NCBI GenBank assembly: GCA_037953625.1
Contig: CM075651.1
Span: 108,439,001 to 108,503,000, forward strand
Reading direction: 5' to 3'
Length of the DNA stretch: 64,000 nucleotides
Source: Crotalaria pallida
Taxonomy: Eukaryota; Streptophyta; Magnoliopsida; Fabales; Fabaceae
The translations under genes were made by a program, and so were the position numbers. How positions within the stretch are numbered: the first letter of the stretch is position 1; each line of letters starts with the position of its first letter. Below, one piece after another: positions 28,141 to 39,600 of the stretch. The notes under the pieces are model-generated. The model saw only the letters and a list, made by a program, of their open reading frames with translations. It was not told where the DNA came from and did not search any database.

Positions 28141-31100
28141 TTGGGGTACCATGCATTAATTAGGATAATTCTAATGGTTCTTATAAGTCCAAATACACAT
28201 TCCTAGAAACTTCTAAGCCTTTAGAATACTTTCTAAACCATTCTACACTTGTTAGAATCTCCAAGGACTCATGCTACACCCTCTACGTCACTTTGGGGAC
28301 TCAAGCATTGTTTAGGATCATTCTAATGGTTCTTATAAGTCCTTATACACATTCCTAGACCATTCTAAGCCTTTAGAATACTCTCTTAACCATTCTACAC
28401 TTGTTAGAACCTCCAAGGACTCATGCTAGACCCTCTAAGTCACTTGGGGACTCAAGCATTGTTTAGGATCATTCTAATGGTTCTTATAAGTCCTAATACA
28501 CATTCTAGACCATTCTAAGCCTTTAGAATACTCTATTAACCATTCTACACCTGTTAGAACCTCCAATGACTCATGCTAGACCCTCTACGTCCCTTGGGGA
28601 CTCAAGCATTGTTTAGGATTATTCTAATGGTTCTTATAAGTCCTAATACACATTCCTAGACCATTCTAAGCATTTAGAATAATCTCTTAACCATTCTACA
28701 CTTGTTAGAACCTCCTAGGACTCATGCTACACCCTCTACGTCCCTTTGGGGACTCAAGCATTGTTTAGGATCATTCTAATGGTTCTTATAAGTCCTAATA
28801 CACATTCCTTGACCATTCTAAGCCTTTAGAATACTCTCTTAACCATTCTACACTTGTTAGAACCTCCAAGGACTCATGCTACACCCTCTACGTCCCTTGG
28901 GGTACCAAGCATTGTTTAGGATCTTTCTAATGGTTATTATAAGTCCTAATACACATTCCTAGACCATTCTACACCTTTAGAATACTCTCTTAACCATTCT
29001 ACACTTGTTAGAACCTCCAAGGACTCATGCTAGACCCTCTACGTCCCTTGGGGACTCAAGCATTGTTTAGGATCATTCTAATTGCTCTTATAGGTCCTAA
29101 TACACATTCCTAGACCATTCTACACCTTTAGAATAATCTCTTAACCATTCTACAATTGTTAGAACCTCCAAGGACTCATGCTAGACCCTCTAAGTCCCTT
29201 GGGGACTCAAGCATTGTTTAGGATCATTCTAATGGCTCTTATAAGAACTAATACACATTCCTAGACCATTCTAAGCCTTTAGAATACTCTCTTAGCTATT
29301 CTACACTTGTTAGAACCTCCAAGGACTCATACTACACCCTCTACGTCCCTTGGGGTACCATGCATTATTTAGGATAATTCTAATGGTTCTTATAAGTCCA
29401 AATACACATTCCTAGAAACTTCTAAGCCTTTAGAATACTTTCTAAACCATTCTACACTTGTTAGAACCTCCAAGGACTCATGCTACACCCTCTACGTCAC
29501 TTTGGGGACTCAAGCATTGTTTAGGATCATTCTAATGGTTCTTATAAGTCCTTATACACATTCCTAGACCATTCTAAGCCTTTAGAATACTCTCTTAACC
29601 ATTCTACACTTGTTAGAACCTCCAAGGACTCATGCTAGACCCTCTAAGTCCCTTGGGGACTCAAGCATTGTTTAGGATCATTCTAATGGTTCTTATAAGT
29701 CCTAATACACATTCTAGACCATTCTAAGCCTTTAGAATACTTTATTAACCATTCTACACCTGTTAGAACCTCCAATGACTCATGCTAGACCCTCTACATC
29801 CCTTGGGGACTCAAGCATTGTTTTGGATCATTCTAATGGTTCTTATAAGTCCTAATACACATTCCTAGACCATTCTAAGCCTTTAGAATAATCTCTTAAC
29901 CATTCTACACTTGTTAGAACCTCCTAGGACTCATGCTACACCCTCTACGTCCCTTTGGGGACTCAAGCATTGTTTAGGATCACTCTAATGGTTCTTATAA
30001 GTCCTAATACACATTCCTTGACCATTCTAAGCCTTTAGAATACTCTCTTAACCATTCTACACTTGTTAGAACCTCCAAGGACTCATGCAACACCCTCTAC
30101 GTCCCTTGGGGTACCAAGCATTGTTTAGGATCTTTCTAATGGTTATTATAAGTCCTAATACACATTCCTAGACCATGCTACACCTTTAGAATACTCTCTT
30201 AACCATTCTACACTTGTTAGAACCTCCAAGGACTCATGCTAGACCCTCTACGTCCCTTGGAGACTCAAGCATTGTTTAGGATCATTCTAATTGCTCTTAT
30301 AGGTCCTAATACACATTCCTAGACCATTCTACACCTTTAGAATACTCTCTTAACCATTCCACACTTGTTAGAACCTCCAAGGACTCATGCTAGACCCTCT
30401 AAGTCCCTTGGGGACTCAAGCATTGTTTAGGATCATTCTAATGGCTCTTATAAGAACTAATACACATTCCTAGACCATTCTAAGCCTTTAGAATACTCTC
30501 TTAGCTATTCTAAACTTGTTAGAACCTCCAAGGACTCATGCTACACCCTCTACGTCCCTTGGGGTACCATGCATTGTTTAGGATAATTCTAATGGTTATT
30601 ATAAGTCCAAATACACATTCCTAGATCATTCTATGCCTTTAGAATACTTTCTAAACCATTCTACACTTGTTAGAACCTCCAAGGACTCATGCTACACCCT
30701 CTACGTCCCTTTGGGGACTCAAGCATTGTTTAGGATCATTTTAATGGTTCTTATAAGTCCTAATACACATTCCTTGACCATTCTAAGCCTTTAGAATACT
30801 CTCTTAACCATTCTACACTTGTTAGAACCTCCAAGGACTCTTGCTACACCCTCTACGTCCCTTGGGGTACCAAGCATTGTTTAGGATCTTTCTAATGGTT
30901 ATTATAAGTCCTAATACACATTCCTAGACCATTCTACACCTTTAGAATACTCTCTTAACCATTCTACACTTGTTAGAACCTCCAAGGACTCATGCTAGAC
31001 CCTCTAAGTCCCTTGGGGACTCAAGCATTGTTTAGGATCATTCTAATGGTTCTTATAAGTCCTAATACACATTCTAGACCATTCTAAGCCTTTAGAATAC

Positions 31101-33563
31101 TCTATTAACCATTCTACACCTGTTAGAACCTCCAATGACTCATGCTAGACCCTCTACGTCCCTTGGGGACTCAAGCATTGTTTAGGATCATTCTAATGGT
31201 TCTTATAAGTCCTAATACACATTCCTAGACCATTCTAAGCCTTTAGAATAATCTCTTAACCATTCTACACTTGTTAGAACCTCCTAGGACTCATGCTACA
31301 CCCTCTACGTCCCTTTGGGGACTCAAGCATTGTTTAGGATCATTCTAATGGTTCTTATAAGTCCTAATACACATTCCTTGACCATTCTAAGCCTTTAGAA
31401 TACTCTCTTAACCATTCTACACTTGTTAGAACCTCCAAGGACTCATGCTACACCCTCTACGTCCCTTGGGGTACCAAGCATTGTTTAGGATCTTTCTAAT
31501 GGTTATTATAAGTCCTAATACACATTCCTAGACCATTCTACACCTTTAGAATACTCTCTTAACCATTCTACACTTGTTAGAACCTCCAAGGACTCATGCT
31601 AGACCCTCTACGTCCCTTGGGGACTCAAGCATTGTTTAGGATCATTCTAATTGCTCTTATAGGTCCGTATACACATTCCTAGACCATTCTACACCTTTAG
31701 AATACTCTCTTAACCATTCTACACTTGTTAGAACCTCCAAGGACTCATGCTAGACCCTCTAAGTCCCTTGGGGACTCAAGCATTGTTTAGGATCATTCTA
31801 ATGGCTCTTATAAGAACTAATACACATTCCTAGACCATTCTAAGCCTTTAGAATACTCTCTTAGCTATTCTACACTTGTTAGAACCTCCAAGGACTCATG
31901 CTACACCCTCTACGTCCCTTGGGGTACCATGCATTGTTTAGGATAATTCTAATGGTTATTATAAGTCCAAATACACATTCCTAGAACATTCTATGCCTTT
32001 AGAATACTTTCTAAACCATTCTACACTTGTTAGAACCTCCAAGGACTCATGCTACACCCTCTACGTCCCTTTGGGGACTCAAGCATTGTTTAGGATCATT
32101 TTAATGGTTCTTATAAGTCCTAATACACATTCCTTGACCATTCTAAGCCTTTAGAATACTCTCGTAACCATTCTACACTTGTTAGAACCTCCAAGGACTC
32201 ATGCTACACCCTCTACGTCCCTTCGGGTACCAAGCATTGTTTAGGATCTTTCTAATGGTTATTATAAGTCCTAATACACATTCCTAGACCATTCTACACC
32301 TTTAGAATACTCTCTTAACCATTCTACACTTGTTAGAACCTCCAAGGACTCATGCTAGACCCTCTAAGTCCCTTGGGGACTCAAGCATTGTTTAGGATCA
32401 TTCTAATGGTTCTTATAAGTCCTAATACACATTCCTAGACCATTCTAAGCCTTTAGAATACTCTCTTAACTATTCTACACTTGTTAGAACCTCCAAGGAC
32501 TCATGCTACACCCTCTACGTCCCTTGGGGACTCAAGCATTGTGTAGGATCTTTATTATTGCTCTTATAGGTCCTAATACACATTCCTAGACCATTCTACA
32601 CCTTTAGAATACTCTCTTAACCATTCTACACTTGTTAGAACCTTCAAGGACTCATGCTAGACCCTCTAAGTCCCTTGGGGACTCAAGTATTGTTTAGGAT
32701 CATTCTAATGGTTCTTATAAGAACTAATACACATTCCTAGACCATTCTAAGCCTTTAGAATACTCTATTAACCATTCTACACTTGTTAGAACCTCCAAGG
32801 ACTCATGCTACACCCTCTACGTCCCTTGGGGACTCAAGCAATGTTTAGGATCATTCTAATGGTTCTTATAAGTGCTAATACACATTCCTAGACCATTCTA
32901 AGCCTTTAGAATACTCTCTTAACCATTCTACACTTGTTAGAACCTCCAAGGACTCGTGCTACACCCTCTACGTCCCTTGGGGTACCATGCATTATTTAGG
33001 ATAATTCTAATGGTTCTTATAAGTCCAAATACACATTCCTGGAAACTTCTAAGCCTTTAGAATACTTTCTAAACCATTCTACACTTGTTAGAACCTCCAA
33101 GGACTCATGCTACACCCTCTACGTCCCTTGGGGACTCAAGCATTATTTAGGATCATTCTAATGGTTCTTATAAGTCCTAATACACATTCCTAGACCATTC
33201 TAAGCCTTTAGAATACTCTCTTAACCATTCTACACTTGTTAGAACCTCCAAGGACTCATGCTACACCCTCTACGTCCCTTGGGGTACCATGCAATGTTTA
33301 GGATCATTCTAATGGTTATTATAAGTCCTAATACACATTCCTAGACCATTCTACACCTTTAGAATACTCTCTTAACCATTCTACACTTGTTAGAACCTCC
33401 AAGGACTCTTGCTACACCCTCTACGTCCCTTTGGGGACTCAAGCATTGTTTAGGATCATTCTAATGGTTCTTATAAGTCCTAATACACATTCCTAGACCA
33501 TTCTAAGCCTTTAGAATACTCTATTAACCATTCTACACTTGTTAGAACCTCCAAGGACTCATG
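28141..33563. repeat. 8-monomer HOR, 1,209 bp, with 7- and 9-monomer variants
   Basis: The marker GGATAATTCTAATGG lies at 28,163, 29,372, 30,581, 31,941 and 32,999. Spacings are 1,209, 1,209, 1,360 and 1,058 bp, which is 8, 8, 9 and 7 monomers, each plus one base from the CCCTTTGGGG monomer. Linked markers in each unit are AAGTCCAAATACAC, CTTTCTAAACC and GGCTCTTATAAGAAC. Adjacent HORs thus gained or lost single monomers. The array is cut at 33,568 by the retrotransposon. Confidence 0.8.
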
Positions 33564-33568
33564 CTACA
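33564..33568. repeat. Target-site duplication, left copy (CTACA)
   Basis: CTACA immediately precedes the TG of the 5' LTR and matches the CTACA that follows the CA of the 3' LTR. In uninterrupted monomers the sequence reads CATGCTACACCCTC. Five bases is the usual Ty3/Gypsy duplication length. Confidence 0.95.
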
Positions 33569-33889
33569 TGATGAGCATTTTATTTCCCATTTTTCCTTGC
33601 ATTATTTTACTCCTATTATTGATACTTGTTGCCTATTTGACATTGTTTAGCTTGATTTAGTGATTTAGAGTTTATTGGACTAATATTTTGAATATTGTTT
33701 AATTTGGGATTATTTAGCCTAATTAATTCTATTTCTATTTTCAGGTCATATTTGGCACAAGGGCTTTTTGGACATTTTGGGAATGAAGATTTAATGTTGG
33801 AAGAGAAGATATATGATGAAGTGAAGATTGTAATCTATCTTTAGGATTAGTTGAGATTTAGCTATATCTTTTAAGATTTAGATTTTATC

Positions 33890-34082
33890 TATAAAATATT
33901 TTTAGATTTGATTTAGAGATAAGCTTTCCTTAGGATTTGGGCCCATGATTTAGGCCCGTTTTGTGATTTAAAAAGCCAAATTCGTGTAAACCCTGGGAGA
34001 CCTTCCATTCACGTTTTTTACATTCTCTCTCATAGAGAAGGCTTAGTTTTGCTCTCCAAGCTTGTGGAGGCTGCTAGGGTTT
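33890..34082 (+). promoter_or_regulatory. Candidate LTR promoter: TATA boxes, site II and telo-box motifs
   Basis: TATAAAATA is at 33,890-33,898 and a second TATA-like TTTAAAAAG at 33,967-33,975. Between them lie TGGGCCCA (33,938-33,945) and TAGGCCCG (33,951-33,958), which resemble plant site II elements recognised by TCP factors. Two telo-box motifs follow: AAACCCT at 33,988-33,994 and TAGGGTTT at 34,075-34,082. In plants the site II plus telo-box pair is typical of genes active in dividing cells. If the second TATA is used, transcription would start near 34,000, making the CT-rich stretch after it part of R or U5. The start site is inferred, not shown. Confidence 0.5.
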
Positions 34083-34622
34083 CTCTCTCTTCCCTTTTCT
34101 ACACGTTTTTGGTATTTTTCTTCATGGAAGGCTAAACTCTTAGGTTAAATCCCTTTGGTAATGTATCACATACTCTTGAGGTTTTGTTCTTAATGCTATT
34201 TCGTTTTTATTCACTGTTTTCATGCTTATTGATATGTTATGGTTCGCTTAGTTCCATTATATAGAGATAATCCATGTGTATGAATGCTTAATTTATGCAA
34301 ACTCGTAAAAACTCCATGCTTTGGCTTTTAATGCTTAATTAGAGGTTTGGGTTTTGGGGTGAGAATTGAATTTTCGCTTAGTATTTAGTTCTCACGAGTT
34401 GGACAGTGAAGAGGAAAGAAATTGATCTTTTGTGACCGATGATAGAGTTGTGAACGCGAGCCAAAGGGGTTTATCCGCTTTTCCTTATCTGTTTCTTCGT
34501 TTTGATTTAATTCTGTTTTGATTTCAATTATTCAATATTCAATATAAAAAAAAAACCCCCTGTTTTCTATGCATACTATGTGTTCGACCTTTTGCTTGAT
34601 AAGATATTCCTTGGGAGACGAC

Positions 34623-34640
34623 CTAGGAGTCACTTCCTAG
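34623..34640 (+). other. U5 hairpin near the PBS
   Basis: CTAGGA (34,623-34,628) and TCCTAG (34,635-34,640) form a perfect 6-bp stem with a 6-nt loop, about 50 nt before the PBS. The same hairpin is intact in the 3' LTR. A role in primer placement or RNA folding is possible but is inference. Confidence 0.45.
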
Positions 34641-34691
34641 TACTATACTTAAACTGTTTTTATTTGTATCGGGTACGGCCTCGATCAAATT

Positions 34692-34709
34692 TGGCGCCGT
34701 TGCCGGGGA
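34692..34709 (+). promoter_or_regulatory. Primer-binding site, tRNA-Asp
   Basis: TGGCGCCGTTGCCGGGGA starts four bases after the LTR end. It is complementary to the 3' end of plant tRNA-Asp including CCA, the primer characteristic of Athila elements. It primes minus-strand DNA synthesis. Confidence 0.95.
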
Positions 34710-35413
34710 ATATCGGTTCTTGCCAAAGGTCATTAGTAGTTAGTTAGTGTCGTAGTTAGTATAGTTATTATAGTGTGTCGTGTCTGATTTAGGGTCTAGT
34801 AGTCAATTCTGATAACCGGTTGAAGTTGCACTGTTTGCTGTTTTGCTATTTTGTTGCAATTAGTGTATTTGATTGATTCTGTGGTTGCTAGTTCACATAG
34901 TTGTGGGTGGAATTTTTGCACGAAAATTTATATCCACACTACTTTTATCATATAAAAAGGTTTTGAGGCACCACGATCACTCAGATCATCACTGGTTGTG
35001 AGTTCCAGAAAAATTTTCCAAGTTTTAGCAGCACTTTCTTCAAATCGTCGCAACTTTTGACCCGTAACTCGGAATTTGACGAATTTTATATCAAATCGAA
35101 GGGAATTTTCTGAATAATCTGATTTTTCTCACTTCGTCAGAAAACTCCTTCGTCTGGATCCTGAAAAAGCCGTTTTACTATTTCTTTTTTATTTTACAAG
35201 TTTTATTTTCTTAGTTTTTGGTCTCTGATTTAATTGTTTGACTTGGTTCCCTTTTGAATTTTGTCCTCAAACTTTTTGTGGTATGTTTTCATGATTTTAG
35301 GGTGCTGAAAAAAATAAAGGAAAAAATTTTAAAAAATAAAAAAAATTTGTTGGCTATTTTGGTCATGTATATTAGTGACAGTTTGCTATGATACATGGTG
35401 TTCTGTTCAGTAC
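34710..35413 (+). other. Untranslated leader between PBS and gag
   Basis: About 700 bp without a long ORF. It contains a TATA-like TATAAAAAGG at 34,951-34,960 and a very A-rich stretch at about 35,305-35,350. A short upstream ORF begins with ATG at 35,365 in another frame and stops within nine codons. Packaging or dimerisation signals would be expected here, but none can be identified from sequence alone. Confidence 0.7.
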
Positions 35414-36685
35414 ATGACTAGGGGCAACCCAAGCTACTTGCATCCATATAACCCTGAAATTGATAGAACTTATCACAGACTAGTTAGACAAAATAGGAAC
35501 CAGTCCATAGGTAGTGAGTTTATTGAGTCTTTACATATTGAGTCTGCTTCTTTTTCTTCTATTCCTATAAATTCTGATTCTTATTCTGATTATTCTGAAA
35601 ATATGGCTCAACCTCCACCACGTGAGAGGACATTGAGGGAGCTGGCTGCACCTGATTTCACTATTGAAGATTTGTGCATCCAGTATCCCGATGACCCGTA
35701 TGAGCTAAGGTCTGGACTAATTCATTTGTTGCCCAAGTTTAATGGTCTTGCAGGTGAGGATCCTCATAAACATCTCAAGCAGTTCCATATTGTCTGTGCT
35801 ACTATGAAACCACATGATGTGCAAGAGGATCATGTTTGTCTTAAGGCATTCCCACACTCCCTAGAGGGGCTAGCCAAGGATTGGTTGTACGATCTGGCCC
35901 CTGGTTCTATCACAGTCTGGGATGACCTGAAGAGGGCATTTTTGGAGAAATTCTTCCCTGCATGCAGAACAACAGCAATCCGAAAGGATATATCAGGCAT
36001 CAGGCAACAAAGTGGAGAAAGTCTCTATGAGTATTGGGAGAGATTCAAGAGACTGTGTGCGAGCTGCCCCCACCATCAGATCTCAGAGCAGCTGCTTATT
36101 CAATATTTCTATGAAGGTCTCAACCTCATGGAGAGAAACATGCTTGATGCTGCAAGTGGTGGTGCCCTAGGAGACATGACACCTTTAGAAGCCAGAGTCA
36201 AGATTGAGAAGATGGCTTCCAATTGTCAACAATTCCATGCAAGGGGCAACAGCGATGCAATCATAGTGAGAGGCGTGAATGATGTTGGCACAAGTTCTGG
36301 TAAGGTTGAGAAGCTTGAACAGAAGATAGATTCACTTACAACTTTGGTCACTCAATTGGCCATCAACCAGAAGAAGTTGTCTCTGCCTGCTAGATTATGT
36401 GGCATATGCACATCCGCTGAGCACCCCACAGATGCATGCCCTTCTGTGCAGCAGCAGCCCACGACTGGTGCTGACCAACCTGAGGCATATGCCGCCAACA
36501 TCTTCAACAGTAGAAACCAGCAGCCACAGAACTTTGATCTCTCTACCAATAGATACAACCCTGGTTGGAGGAACCATCCCAACCTGAGATGGTCTGATCA
36601 GCAGCAACCTTCACAGGTTCAATTTCAGAACAATTCTAGACCACCATATGTACCTCCTCCAGTCCAGCAACAGAGACAACAATAG
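35414..36685 (+). CDS. gag: Gag (capsid/nucleocapsid) of the Athila-type element
   Basis: The predicted 423-residue Gag starts at the first in-frame ATG; the open frame extends upstream to 35,375 but only from a GTG. Gag packages the element RNA into virus-like particles. The N-terminal region is polar and Ser-rich. A Retrotrans_gag-type domain follows at about residues 110-220, recognisable by aromatic and basic positions such as WLYDL, FLEKFFP and YEYWERFKRLC. A CCHC zinc knuckle (C-x2-C-x4-H-x4-C) lies at 36,398-36,439, residues 329-342. The C-terminus is Gln/Pro-rich. The frame ends at TAG (36,683-36,685) but stays open in the same frame into pol, so Gag and Pol were probably one polyprotein. 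The stop could be a CAG-to-TAG mutation in the Gln-rich tract or a readthrough site. Confidence 0.9.
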   Translation: MTRGNPSYLHPYNPEIDRTYHRLVRQNRNQSIGSEFIESLHIESASFSSIPINSDSYSDYSENMAQPPPRERTLRELAAPDFTIEDLCIQYPDDPYELRSGLIHLLPKFNGLAGEDPHKHLKQFHIVCATMKPHDVQEDHVCLKAFPHSLEGLAKDWLYDLAPGSITVWDDLKRAFLEKFFPACRTTAIRKDISGIRQQSGESLYEYWERFKRLCASCPHHQISEQLLIQYFYEGLNLMERNMLDAASGGALGDMTPLEARVKIEKMASNCQQFHARGNSDAIIVRGVNDVGTSSGKVEKLEQKIDSLTTLVTQLAINQKKLSLPARLCGICTSAEHPTDACPSVQQQPTTGADQPEAYAANIFNSRNQQPQNFDLSTNRYNPGWRNHPNLRWSDQQQPSQVQFQNNSRPPYVPPPVQQQRQQ

Positions 36686-39600
36686 GCTAATTCTGCACCA
36701 CCAGCTCCTAGTACTGAGCAGCAGCCTTCATTGGAAGAGCTGATGAAACAGATGACCATGCAAAATCTCCAATTCCAACAGGAAACTAGAGCATCCATTC
36801 AAAGACAAGAGGCCTCCATTCAATCTTTGACCAATCAGATGGGACAGATGGCAACAGCAATAAACACTATGCAATCTCAGAATTCTAACAAGTTGCCATC
36901 CCAAACATTGATCAATCCAAACCAGAATGTGAATGCCATTAGTCTAAGGTCAGGGAAGCAGATTGTCACACCCACACCAGAATCTGACCTCAACAAAGAT
37001 GATCTAGTTTCAACCAACAAGAAGAGCCAAATGGTCGAGGAGAGTGAGCACACAAGTACCAGAAAATCCCATCCAGCTCAGCCTTCCACAAGCACAACAC
37101 CTGCTGCTGCCCAACAACCACCCCCCATTCCTCTTCCTTTCCCACCAAGGGGGGTGACTCAAAGCAAGAAAATGGAAGAGATTGACAAAGAGATACTTGA
37201 CACATTCAGGAAGGTGGAAGTCAACATACCCCTTCTTGATGCAATCAAGCGGATTCCAAGGTATGCAAAGTTCTTGAAGGATCTATGCACACACAAACGG
37301 AAGCTCAAGGGCAATGAGAGGATCAACATGGGAAGAAATGTCTCTGCTCTTATAGGTAAACCCGTCCCTCATATTCCTGAAAAGTGTAAGGATCCTGGAA
37401 CTTTCTCTGTGCCTTGTATCATAGGTAATACTAAATTTGAGAATGCTTTGCTAGATTTAGGAGCATCTATTAATGTTATGCCTATGTCTGTTTTCAAGTC
37501 TCTTTCACTTGGACCCCTTCAACCTACGGGTGTGGTTATTCACTTGGCAAATAGATCTACTGCCTACCCCGCAGGTTTGATAGAGGATGTCCTGGTTCGG
37601 GTTGAAGAGCTTATCTTTCCTGCTGATTTTTATATTCTTGATATGGAAGAGGATACCTCTCGTAGTGCTGTCCCTATCATATTAGGGAGACCATTTTTGA
37701 AAACAGCCCGAACCAAGATAGATGTGCATGCAGGTACACTTTCCATGGAATTTGATGACAGTGTGGTTCGATTCAATATTTTTGATGCTATGAAACATTT
37801 TTCTGATGACCACTCTGTTTTTCATGTTGACTTGATTGATGATCTGATTGATGAGCATGTTCTAGACTTTTTGCATGATTATGATTTGCCATCTTTCACT
37901 AGCTCATTTACTTGTTCTGCATGTTCTGATTCCGAAATGTGCACTGCATGCATTGAAATTGACCAGTTTTTAAATTCTGCCACTGCATCTGTTGATTCAT
38001 ATGATATAGATTCAGATCATGCTAACCCCATTTATGTTTTGCATGAGTCTAATTCACTTGTTCAGGTGCAGGTGGCAGAATCCAATTCTGCTGCTCCTTT
38101 AGTTCCATCTGTGATGCAGGCACCTTTATTGGACCTGAAGCCCCTTCCTCCTCATCTCAAATATGCTTACTTGGAGGCTGAGCAGAAACTTCCAGTGATC
38201 ATCTCTACCTCCCTTTCTGTTGATCAAGAGAAGAAGCTGCTGGATGTGATTAGAGCAAACAAAAAGGCAATAGGATGGACTTTGGCAGACATACCTGGTA
38301 TTAGCCCCTCCATGTGCATGCATCGGATTTTATTGGAGGATGGGGCTAAACCAGTGAGACAACCCCAGAGACGGTTGAACCCCCAGATTCTTGATGTGGT
38401 GAAGAAAGAGGTCACCAAGCTGCTGCAAGCTGGCATTATCTACCCCATTTCAGACAGCACTTGGGTAAGCCCGGTTCAAGTAGTTCCCAAGAAGTCTGGG
38501 GTGACAGTTGTCAAAAATGAGAAGGATGAGCTGATTCCCACTAGAGTGCAGAACAGTTGGAGAGTCTGCATTGATTATAGGAAGCTCAACCATGCGACCC
38601 GCAAGGATCACTTTCCTCTTCCCTTCATTGATCAGATGTTGGAGCGCCTGGCAGGTAAATCTCACTATTGCTTCTTAGATGGTTTCTCTGGTTATTTCCA
38701 AATCTGTATTGCACCAGAGGACCAACATAAGACTACATTTACCTGTCCTTTTGGTACATTTGCTTATAGGAAGATGCCTTTTGGCCTATGCAATGCTCCT
38801 GGCACTTTTCAAAGATGTATGATGAGTATTTTTAATGACTTACTTGAGCATTGCATAGAGGTCTTCATGGATGATTTTAGTGTATATGGTTCCTCTTTTG
38901 ATGCATGTCTTGATAGTTTGTCTAAGGTGCTTAATAGGTGCATTGAGACTAACCTTGTCTTGAATTTTGAAAAATGTCATTTTATGGTAGAACAAGGCAT
39001 AGTTTTAGGGCACATTATTTCGCATAAGGGCATAGAGGTTGACCCTGCTAAGCTGCATGTAATATCACATTTGCCTTACCCCTCTTGCGTGCGAGAGGTG
39101 CGTTCTTTTCTTGGCCATGCAGGTTTCTATCGCAGGTTTATTCAGAACTTTAGCAAGATAGCCCTTCCACTATCCAACTTGCTTCAAAAGGATACCACAT
39201 TTGAGTTTGGAGACCAATGCAAGAAGGCATTTGATGAGCTAAAGAGAGCACTCACCACCACTCCCATCATCCAACCACCTGACTGGACTCTCCCATTTGA
39301 GCTCATGACCGATGCCTCGAATTATGCTTTGGGAGCAGTTCTCTCCCAAAGGGTTGGTAAGATGTCTCATGTGATTTATTATGCATCTAGGACTTTAGAT
39401 TCAGCACAAGTTAATTACACCACAACTGAAAAAGAGCTGTTAGCCATTGTCTTTGCACTTGATAAGTTTAGATCATATCTGTTAGGTTCTAAGGTTGTGG
39501 TGTATACTGATCATGCTGCTCTGAAGTATCTTTTGAAAAAGACAGATTCCAAACCTAGGTTGATTAGATGGATGTTGCTCCTCCAGGAGTTTGATCTTGA

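Larger units (their letters stand above)
1..33563. repeat. 151-bp satellite array, left arm
   Basis: Roughly 222 tandem monomers, all in the same orientation. The period was measured from the recurring TTCTTATAA/TTATTATAA start at 1, 152, 303 and 454, giving exactly 151 bp. A typical monomer is about 40% GC with a single CpG, in the motif CTCTACGTCCC. Monomers differ by a few percent. The commonest split is after CTTGGGG, where some carry TACC (creating GGTACC, a KpnI site) and others ACTC. Stop codons are dense in every frame and no ORF of useful length exists, so the array is non-coding. It continues past the left edge of the window. Blocks with longer periods are listed separately. The family is not one I recognise. 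A centromeric or pericentromeric role is inferred only from array form and the Athila insertion. Confidence 0.98.
33569..34687 (+). repeat. 5' LTR, 1,119 bp
   Basis: Starts TGATGAGC and ends CTCGATCA, matching 42,554-43,673. By eye the differences lie at 33,688 (T/C), 33,710 (T/A), 33,895 (A/G), 34,395 (C/G) and 34,461 (C/T). An A10C5 tract here corresponds to A9C7 in the 3' copy near 43,531. This LTR would supply the promoter for the genomic transcript. Promoter motifs and a U5 hairpin are listed separately. Confidence 0.97.

Noticed and set aside
1..33563. CRISPR-like array
   Set aside because: There are no unique spacers; repeats are contiguous 151-bp units with small divergence.
34692..34709. 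tRNA gene
   Set aside because: Only the complement of a tRNA 3' end is present, directly after the LTR. There is no cloverleaf, so it is a primer-binding site.
35375..35413. Gag start at 35,375
   Set aside because: The codon is GTG. The first in-frame ATG is at 35,414 and nuclear plant translation would use it.
36731..36733. Separate pol start at 36,731
   Set aside because: The codon is TTG, and the frame is open back to the gag stop. There is no sign of independent initiation.
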